Shown: in pieces, positions 1 through 4,413 of the stretch
How positions within the stretch are numbered: position 1 is the first letter of the stretch
Layout of the letters: every line of letters begins with the position of its first letter
Origin: Euryarchaeota archaeon UBA258
GTDB lineage: Archaea; Thermoplasmatota; Poseidoniia; Poseidoniales; Poseidoniaceae
Assembly: GCA_002502605.1 (NCBI GenBank)
Contig: DAPR01000059.1
Span: 285 to 9,307 of the forward strand
Direction: 5' to 3'
DNA length: 9,023 nt
Made by a program: the position numbers and the translations under genes
Notes under the pieces: model-generated
Database searches by the model: none
Told to the model about the DNA's origin: nothing
What the model saw: only the letters and a program-made list of their open reading frames with translations

Positions 1-894
1 TTAGATCGCTTGACTTCCGATGGAGGGTGGTTTGTCCCCGCTGGTGTTGGCGGTATGGATTACGCCAACGCAACGGCCGATTGGCATCTCCAATCCGCCC
101 CGTCTCTTGATGACGGTCGAGTTCAGGCGGGATTGGTGAGCGATGGAGCTCTCAACATTCAGAAAGTGAATGCAATTCAAAACCTCACTGAAGGCGACAT
201 GATCGACGGCTTAGGCTTGGACGAAGGGTTTTCAATTCATTTGACCATTGAGGTCGTTGAAAGCAGCAATGCAAGCAGAATCGGAACAATGCTGTTTGAT
301 GGCGGAACCGAGCGCAGGACTGCAACAGCTTCATCCACCGCGAATCGACAGTTTATCCAAGACGGTGAAACTTGGCAAGTTGTGCTTGAAGTTCACAAAG
401 GTGGGCGCCTCAATAACGACCTGCAAATTACTGAGGTTATGACCCGGCCATCAGACGGCGGTCCTGAGTGGATTGAAATCTATAATCCAAACGACTTCGC
501 CATTGCTTTGCGAGGTTGGTCGTTGAATCATACCTCCTCAACCATCGTCTCCGACCACCTGTTTAAATCCGGAGTTATTGCTGGAAAAACCACCGTTGTG
601 TTCACAGGTGATCCCAGTTCCCAGGCCGTTGGAAATACCTCTCAGGTGATCGACCTTGGGGTAGAGGGTTTCTTGGGTGTTGGGATGGTTAACGGAATGA
701 GCGATGGTTCGGGTGTTTTGAAATTGCGTTACACCCAAATTGATGAGGCTAGGCCGTACGATATGTTCCGGGCTGAATGGGGCGGTGATACCGGTTTATT
801 CATGGTCACAGGCCAATCCTTGGCGTGGGATGGAATCTCAACGGCCTCCACTTCGTGGTACATCGAAGAAATCCCTACGCCTGGTGATGCTTGA
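1..894 (+). CDS. Lamin-tail-domain protein, C-terminal part (5' truncated)
   Basis: The frame is open from the first base of the window, so the true start lies upstream; the TTG at nt 10 is not credible as a start. The visible 297 residues fall into two parts. Residues 1 to about 140 form an Asn/Ser/Thr-rich, beta-looking region that I do not recognise. From about residue 141 (nt 421) to the stop there is a lamin tail domain (LTD): an I-T-E-V strand, the hallmark W-I-E-I-Y-N-P-N block, L-R-G-W-S-L, and a closing P-T-P-G at the extreme C-terminus. LTDs are immunoglobulin-like beta sandwiches, common in secreted or surface proteins and nucleases of bacteria and archaea. No nuclease motif or membrane anchor is visible in this part. 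An extracellular location is inferred from the domain and composition, since the signal peptide would be off-window. The LTD call is fairly sure; the function is unknown. Confidence 0.75.
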   Translation, partial: LDRLTSDGGWFVPAGVGGMDYANATADWHLQSAPSLDDGRVQAGLVSDGALNIQKVNAIQNLTEGDMIDGLGLDEGFSIHLTIEVVESSNASRIGTMLFDGGTERRTATASSTANRQFIQDGETWQVVLEVHKGGRLNNDLQITEVMTRPSDGGPEWIEIYNPNDFAIALRGWSLNHTSSTIVSDHLFKSGVIAGKTTVVFTGDPSSQAVGNTSQVIDLGVEGFLGVGMVNGMSDGSGVLKLRYTQIDEARPYDMFRAEWGGDTGLFMVTGQSLAWDGISTASTSWYIEEIPTPGDA

Positions 895-898
895 CGAC

Positions 899-916
899 CA
901 ACGCTTCGAAGCGTTG
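899..916. repeat. Perfect 18-bp palindrome in the gap before the KaiC-like cluster
   Basis: CAACGCTTCGAAGCGTTG is its own reverse complement across all 18 bases. It begins 5 bases after the stop of the LTD gene and ends 37 bases before the preferred ATG of the first KaiC-like gene. As RNA it could fold into a 7-bp stem with a TCGA loop. No T-run follows, so it does not look like a classic terminator. It could be an operator for a dimeric regulator of the downstream cluster or an mRNA 3'-end hairpin. The symmetry is seen directly; its role is inferred. Confidence 0.5.
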
Positions 917-953
917 CAATGCTCTCATCCATTGAGTTGTGGGCGATTGCTTG

Positions 954-1769
954 ATGAACCCGACCGGACTGGTCGGTTTGTTACCCATGCAGCCAGCCGC
1001 CGTATACACCCGAGACCGATGCGTCACAGGGATTCATGGATTGGATGAGATTTTGCGCGGTGGCATCCCCTACGGTTCTACCGTGCTTGCTGCAGGTACA
1101 TGTGGTTCAGGAAAGACAACCCTCGGGATGGAATTTCTTGTCCGTGGCGCACTCGCTGGAGAAGCTTGTGCCCACTTCACAGCAACAGAACCTTCAGTGA
1201 AGTTGCTTGAAAACATCCGCCAATATGCCTTTTTTGACATGAACATGGTCGATTCAGGTCTCATCAACGTCTTCGACATGGACGTTTTGTATTCGTGGCT
1301 TGGTCTTGAGAAGGCGTCGTTCGAACTTGATGACGTTCACGCATTGATCAAAGCCATCGTCGATATCGTCAACACCATCGGTGTGACCCGCCTCGTCATC
1401 GATTCAGTCACCACGCTTTGTTACAAAATTAAGAGCGAGCAATTGATTCGTGATTTCTTGTTCACACTTGGAAAGAAACTGGCCACGCTAGGATGCACAA
1501 CCATTTTGATTTCGGAGATTACTTCTGCTACAGAAAACGCCCACTGGTCCTCTTTCGGTGTGGAAGAAGCAATCGCAGACGGCATCATTGTTATGGGTGA
1601 CGTTGAGCGAATGGGCCACCTGCTCAGGTTTCTACAAGTGGTCAAAATGCGTGGAACGCACCACAGCCGTGCCAAGCACGCCATCGAACTCACGCCTCTG
1701 GGTGTCATGCTCACGCCGATGCTCAAATGGGGCGCACAAAGCGATAAAACATCGCGCTGGGGGTCATGA
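954..1769 (+). CDS. KaiC/RAD55-like RecA-family ATPase with intact Walker motifs
   Basis: This is a 271-residue single-domain RecA-fold ATPase of the KaiC/RAD55 group. Numbering from the ATG at 954, the N-terminal part has the family opener T-G-I-H-G-L-D-E-I-L-R-G-G-I-P. A perfect Walker A, GTCGSGKT, follows at residues 48-55 (nt 1095-1118). Glu79 in T-E-P matches the second glutamate of the KaiC F-E-E-P motif. Walker B is R-L-V-I-D-S with Asp150. It should bind and probably hydrolyse ATP, acting as a cytoplasmic switch or signalling ATPase; the substrate or partner is unknown. The start is uncertain: GTG 939, ATG 954 and ATG 987 are all in frame and none has a clear ribosome binding site. 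I prefer 954. Its stop overlaps the next start (ATGA at 1766-1769), implying translational coupling, so the two products probably work together. Confidence 0.85.
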   Translation: MNPTGLVGLLPMQPAAVYTRDRCVTGIHGLDEILRGGIPYGSTVLAAGTCGSGKTTLGMEFLVRGALAGEACAHFTATEPSVKLLENIRQYAFFDMNMVDSGLINVFDMDVLYSWLGLEKASFELDDVHALIKAIVDIVNTIGVTRLVIDSVTTLCYKIKSEQLIRDFLFTLGKKLATLGCTTILISEITSATENAHWSSFGVEEAIADGIIVMGDVERMGHLLRFLQVVKMRGTHHSRAKHAIELTPLGVMLTPMLKWGAQSDKTSRWGS

Positions 1770-2356
1770 TCATGTTCGAATTGGATCAACGCATTGCTGA
1801 ACAACTCACGGAAGTCGCCCTCAACAGTGCCGTCCAGGTTCGTTGCGGAAACTCGAACGCCTTCATGGTCACTGCAAGCACCATTATACCGCTCATGCAA
1901 ATGTTCGAGATGGGTGGCGTCTACATCAGCGCAAACCGAGGAGCAGTCGAAATCATCCAAGCCTTCGAATCCATTGGAATGGACGTTTCCAACATTCAAT
2001 TCATCGATTTGGTCTCATCTGGTATTTTGGGAGGCACTGATGTTCCTTATTCCAACATTCATTTCGTCGACAGTCCAATCATGCTTGAATCCGTTTTGTT
2101 GCGCACGCTTTACATTCTCCGAACCACAACCTCTGCGCGAAACTTCGTCTTCCTCGACAGCGTCAATGCACTTGCAATCTACAATGAAGACCGCATTCTC
2201 GCAGAATACCTTCACACCTTCATCAACACCTTCCGTCAGCGTGAAGTCCTCTCGGTCGTGCTCAATGTTCCTGACCAAACTCCGCCGTTGGTCTTGTCCA
2301 ATCTTGACTTGTACTGCACCGATTTAATTGACCGTGGCCAAGTCGTAATCCATTGA
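1766..2356 (+). CDS. P-loop-less RecA/KaiC-like protein
   Basis: This 196-residue protein appears to be a trimmed RecA-fold relative of its two neighbours. The strand Y-I-S-A-N-R-G (residues 53-59) aligns with the KaiC strand that carries the catalytic glutamate, but the position is Arg58 here. A Walker-B-like strand F-V-F-L-D-S ends at Asp131. No Walker A exists: the expected region reads R-C-G-N-S-N-A-F. The N-terminal T-G-x-x-x-L-D opener is also absent. It is therefore unlikely to hydrolyse ATP and more likely a structural or regulatory partner. The ATG at 1766 overlaps the upstream TGA by 4 bases; ATG 1772 (the third codon) is an alternative start. The reading frame is uninterrupted and codon use resembles that of its neighbours, so it is not a decaying pseudogene. 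Membership of the KaiC-like superfamily is inferred from order and motifs, without a database search. Confidence 0.75.
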   Translation: MIMFELDQRIAEQLTEVALNSAVQVRCGNSNAFMVTASTIIPLMQMFEMGGVYISANRGAVEIIQAFESIGMDVSNIQFIDLVSSGILGGTDVPYSNIHFVDSPIMLESVLLRTLYILRTTTSARNFVFLDSVNALAIYNEDRILAEYLHTFINTFRQREVLSVVLNVPDQTPPLVLSNLDLYCTDLIDRGQVVIH

Positions 2357-2360
2357 GGTG
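2355..2360 (+). promoter_or_regulatory. Ribosome binding site overlapping the upstream stop codon
   Basis: GAGGTG matches the archaeal anti-Shine-Dalgarno and shares its first two bases with the TGA of the preceding gene. It lies 7 bases before ATG 2368, and so fixes that start and ties the two genes into one transcript. Confidence 0.7.
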
Positions 2361-2367
2361 AACAAGT

Positions 2368-3171
2368 ATGGCACGTAAATTCGACTTCGATCCCGCGGAT
2401 GAGGAGTTCTTCAGTAAGGTCGGTTCCTTTGGTGTGCCAAAGTTCGACAATGAAATGCACGGTGGTATCCCGCGTGGATTTACGCTGATTGCGTTCACAG
2501 ACACTGGTTCAGGAAGCGAATTGTTCGCAAAGCAATTCACATCTCCTGCCGAAGAATCTGAAAACACACTCTACATCTCCACAAACGAGGGTCAGGCTGA
2601 AATCGTCAGAATCTTCCAAAAGTACAGTTGGCCAATGGACATCAACGTCCGAACCATCGGCGAAGAATACAACTCAACCGTCTTAGAACGAGAACTATTG
2701 GCAAGCCGATATCGCCTTGAAGGCTTCCAACTTGCTGACATTCAACGGCTTGCTCAAACTCGATTCGTCGATGAAAGCAATCAGGATTACCTCACTGAGG
2801 TCACCAACGAAATTATGGCCCTCGGTCCTTACTTTAGGGCCGTTGTCGATAGCCTTGATTTCTTCCTACAGCGTGAAGATCCAGCTCGTGTTGTTGCTAT
2901 GGTTCGAATGCTCCAAGCCCATGCCCAATTGCATCGTGGCCTCCTGTTGATTTCAGTATCAACCAACGGGTTGGATGCGGCAATCAAGCAAGAACTGTCC
3001 ACCATCGCAGACATGGTCCTCTCGTTCAATGTGCGAACCATTGGTACAGATTTTGAAACTTCGATGGTTGTTTCGAAATTCCGAAACGCTCCTGAGAACT
3101 TGAAGATTCTTGTGTTCCGAGTGACTCCAGAAGAAGGAATCACTCCAGAAACCGTCGAGCGTATCGCTTGA
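2368..3171 (+). CDS. KaiC/RAD55-like protein with degenerate Walker A
   Basis: This 267-residue protein has the full KaiC-like layout. The opener is G-V-P-K-F-D-N-E-M-H-G-G-I-P-R-G. The P-loop position reads T-D-T-G-S-G-S-E (residues 44-51, nt 2497-2520), so the invariant Lys and Ser/Thr of G-x-x-G-x-G-K-T/S are replaced by Ser50 and Glu51. The strand Y-I-S-T-N-E-G keeps the catalytic-type Glu74. A Walker-B-like A-V-V-D-S-L has Asp161. A helical segment at about residues 90-140 separates these elements. With no P-loop lysine, ATP hydrolysis is doubtful, although nucleotide binding cannot be excluded. It lies 11 bases after the P-loop-less neighbour and has a good ribosome binding site, so the three genes look like one operon encoding one active and two non-canonical RecA-fold subunits. 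The family call is fairly sure; the biological role is unknown. Confidence 0.8.
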   Translation: MARKFDFDPADEEFFSKVGSFGVPKFDNEMHGGIPRGFTLIAFTDTGSGSELFAKQFTSPAEESENTLYISTNEGQAEIVRIFQKYSWPMDINVRTIGEEYNSTVLERELLASRYRLEGFQLADIQRLAQTRFVDESNQDYLTEVTNEIMALGPYFRAVVDSLDFFLQREDPARVVAMVRMLQAHAQLHRGLLLISVSTNGLDAAIKQELSTIADMVLSFNVRTIGTDFETSMVVSKFRNAPENLKILVFRVTPEEGITPETVERIA

Positions 3172-3249
3172 TGGTCCTGCGAAACCACCCGCTCTGCGCT
3201 GGCCTCGTCCTGCGACATGTCCAAAGGGGTCGGCAGATGGGAGAGGGCC

Positions 3250-3996
3250 ATGGGGAGCCGTGAAGCGACTGGGGGTTACGACCCGTCTGGTATCGATTTG
3301 GAAGCATGGACCATCCTTGAAGGCCAACTTGAAGCGACCATTCCTAATTACGACAGGGTCAACAAACTGATGACCTTTGGCCAAGACAAACGCTGGAGGC
3401 GAAATGTTCGCAACCACGCAACACCCGGCATGAAGGTGCTCGAAGTTGGATGTGGACCGGGATCCTTCGCCGAAGATTTGGTTGGTCTTGATGTCACGTG
3501 CCTTGACCCCTCTCCTGAAATGTTGAAGGTAGCTAAGAAAAGAGTTGATGCATCCCGCACCTCGAGGGGCGAATCACCCGCTGTTTATGTCGAAGCCATA
3601 GCGGAGTCAATTCCTCTTCCAGATGACACCTTTGACATGGTGTTCTGCTTGTTTTCTTTCAGAGATTTCCAAGACAAACGCAAAGGGCTTGAAGAGATTT
3701 ATCGGGTGCTCAAACCAGGTGGTCGCTTGGTGATTTGTGATGCAGGGAAAGCCAATTGGCTGCATGGGCTTGCCGGGCGGATCTGGATGGCCACTGCCGT
3801 GCAATTGCTTGCACGGATTGTGACCAAAGACAAAAACCACCCCTGGAAAGGACTCGCAAACACATACTCTCATTACGGAACAAATGGATACTACAGAACC
3901 ATGATCAAAGAGGTCGGATATCAGGACGTCCAAGGGCGTTTATTATGGCCGTTTGCAATGGCGAGCCGGTTCCGTGGGACGAAGCCAAAGCAATGA
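3250..3996 (+). CDS. UbiE/MenG-type SAM-dependent methyltransferase
   Basis: Class I SAM methyltransferase of 248 residues from ATG 3250. Residues 34-51 read YDRVNKLMTFGQDKRWRR, closely resembling the UbiE/COQ5 signature (Y-D-x-x-N-x-x-M-S-x-G-x-H-R-x-W-R). SAM motif I, VLEVGCGPG, is at 63-71, and the late motif RVLKPGGR is at 152-159. The segment F-R-D-F-Q-D resembles the family's F-G-x-R-N-x-x-D. Known family members methylate the ring of demethylmenaquinone or ubiquinone precursors, so a menaquinone-pathway role is plausible, but the family is broad and the substrate is not proven. I chose ATG 3250 because GGAG at 3240-3243 sits 6 bases upstream. ATG 3217 is also in frame, adds 11 residues and lacks a ribosome binding site. 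The gene stands between the KaiC-like cluster and the ATP synthase operon. Confidence 0.8.
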   Translation: MGSREATGGYDPSGIDLEAWTILEGQLEATIPNYDRVNKLMTFGQDKRWRRNVRNHATPGMKVLEVGCGPGSFAEDLVGLDVTCLDPSPEMLKVAKKRVDASRTSRGESPAVYVEAIAESIPLPDDTFDMVFCLFSFRDFQDKRKGLEEIYRVLKPGGRLVICDAGKANWLHGLAGRIWMATAVQLLARIVTKDKNHPWKGLANTYSHYGTNGYYRTMIKEVGYQDVQGRLLWPFAMASRFRGTKPKQ

Positions 3997-4092
3997 ACAT
4001 TGACGCAGGCCCCTTGTTTGGCCATAGAGACCTCCCCATTAGCCTCATAAACCCCCTACCATTCAGCCGAATTGCTGGTGATTATCTTGGGT
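3997..4092 (+). promoter_or_regulatory. Probable promoter region of the ATP synthase operon
   Basis: This 96-base gap is the longest in the window and precedes the first ATP synthase gene, so the operon promoter is expected here. A weak TATA-like stretch, CTCATAAACC (nt 4044-4053), lies about 40 bases before ATG 4093, which would put a start site near 4075. GGTGAT at 4077-4082 matches the anti-Shine-Dalgarno but is 10 bases from the ATG. No purine-rich BRE stands out. Read-through from the methyltransferase gene remains possible. Confidence 0.35.
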
Positions 4093-4404
4093 ATGGCTGA
4101 CGTCCTTCGCAAAATCAAGCAAGCAGAACAAGATGCCGAAAAGCAACTTGCAGATGCCCAAGCTGAAGTCGGAAAAATTGCAGCGGAAGCCCGCCGCCAA
4201 TCCGTTCAACTCGTTGCGGACGCAACCGATGGTTCAGTCTCAGAAACTCAAGCCACCCTCGACGCTGCTCGAGCCAAAGCAAACAAAGAAGCAGAAGGTG
4301 TCGCCAAAGAAGGCCAAAAAGTGGTTGACGCCATCGAATCTTCTGCAGCAGATCGCAAGGACAAGGCAGTCGCCCACTTGCTCGAAAAAGTAAATTCTCA
4401 GTGA
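4093..4404 (+). CDS. atpH: A-type ATP synthase subunit H (peripheral stalk)
   Basis: This is a 103-residue, highly charged, Ala/Glu/Lys/Gln-rich protein predicted to be almost entirely alpha-helical coiled coil. It has A-E-Q-D-A-E-K-Q-L-type heptads in the first third, then A-R-A-K-A-N-K-E-A-E. Size, composition and position directly before the a-subunit gene match subunit H (also called G) of A/V-type ATPases. In that family, H pairs with subunit E to form the peripheral stalk that holds the catalytic head against rotation and contacts the N-terminal domain of subunit a. The start is taken as ATG 4093. An in-frame TTG at 4087 is 4 bases after GGTGAT, a better spacing, and would add two residues. 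Low sequence complexity makes motif evidence weak, so the call depends mainly on context. Confidence 0.85.
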   Translation: MADVLRKIKQAEQDAEKQLADAQAEVGKIAAEARRQSVQLVADATDGSVSETQATLDAARAKANKEAEGVAKEGQKVVDAIESSAADRKDKAVAHLLEKVNSQ

Positions 4405-4413
4405 GTTGTTCCC

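Noticed and set aside
939..953. GTG start at 939 for the first KaiC-like gene
   Set aside because: It adds only five residues (V-G-D-C-L) with no ribosome binding site and no resemblance to a family N-terminus. ATG 954 is preferred, though the start remains uncertain.
1421..1999. Long minus-strand open frame of 192 codons under the KaiC-like genes
   Set aside because: It spans the junction of two well-supported plus-strand genes, has no ribosome binding site and shows no recognisable motif.
2368..3171. Third KaiC-like gene as an archaellum ATPase regulator (ArlH/FlaH)
   Set aside because: ArlH retains a canonical Walker A and sits with other archaellum genes. Neither holds here.
4008..4022. 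GGCC repeats after the methyltransferase gene as a terminator hairpin
   Set aside because: The possible stem is only four bases and is not followed by a T-run, so it is too weak to claim.
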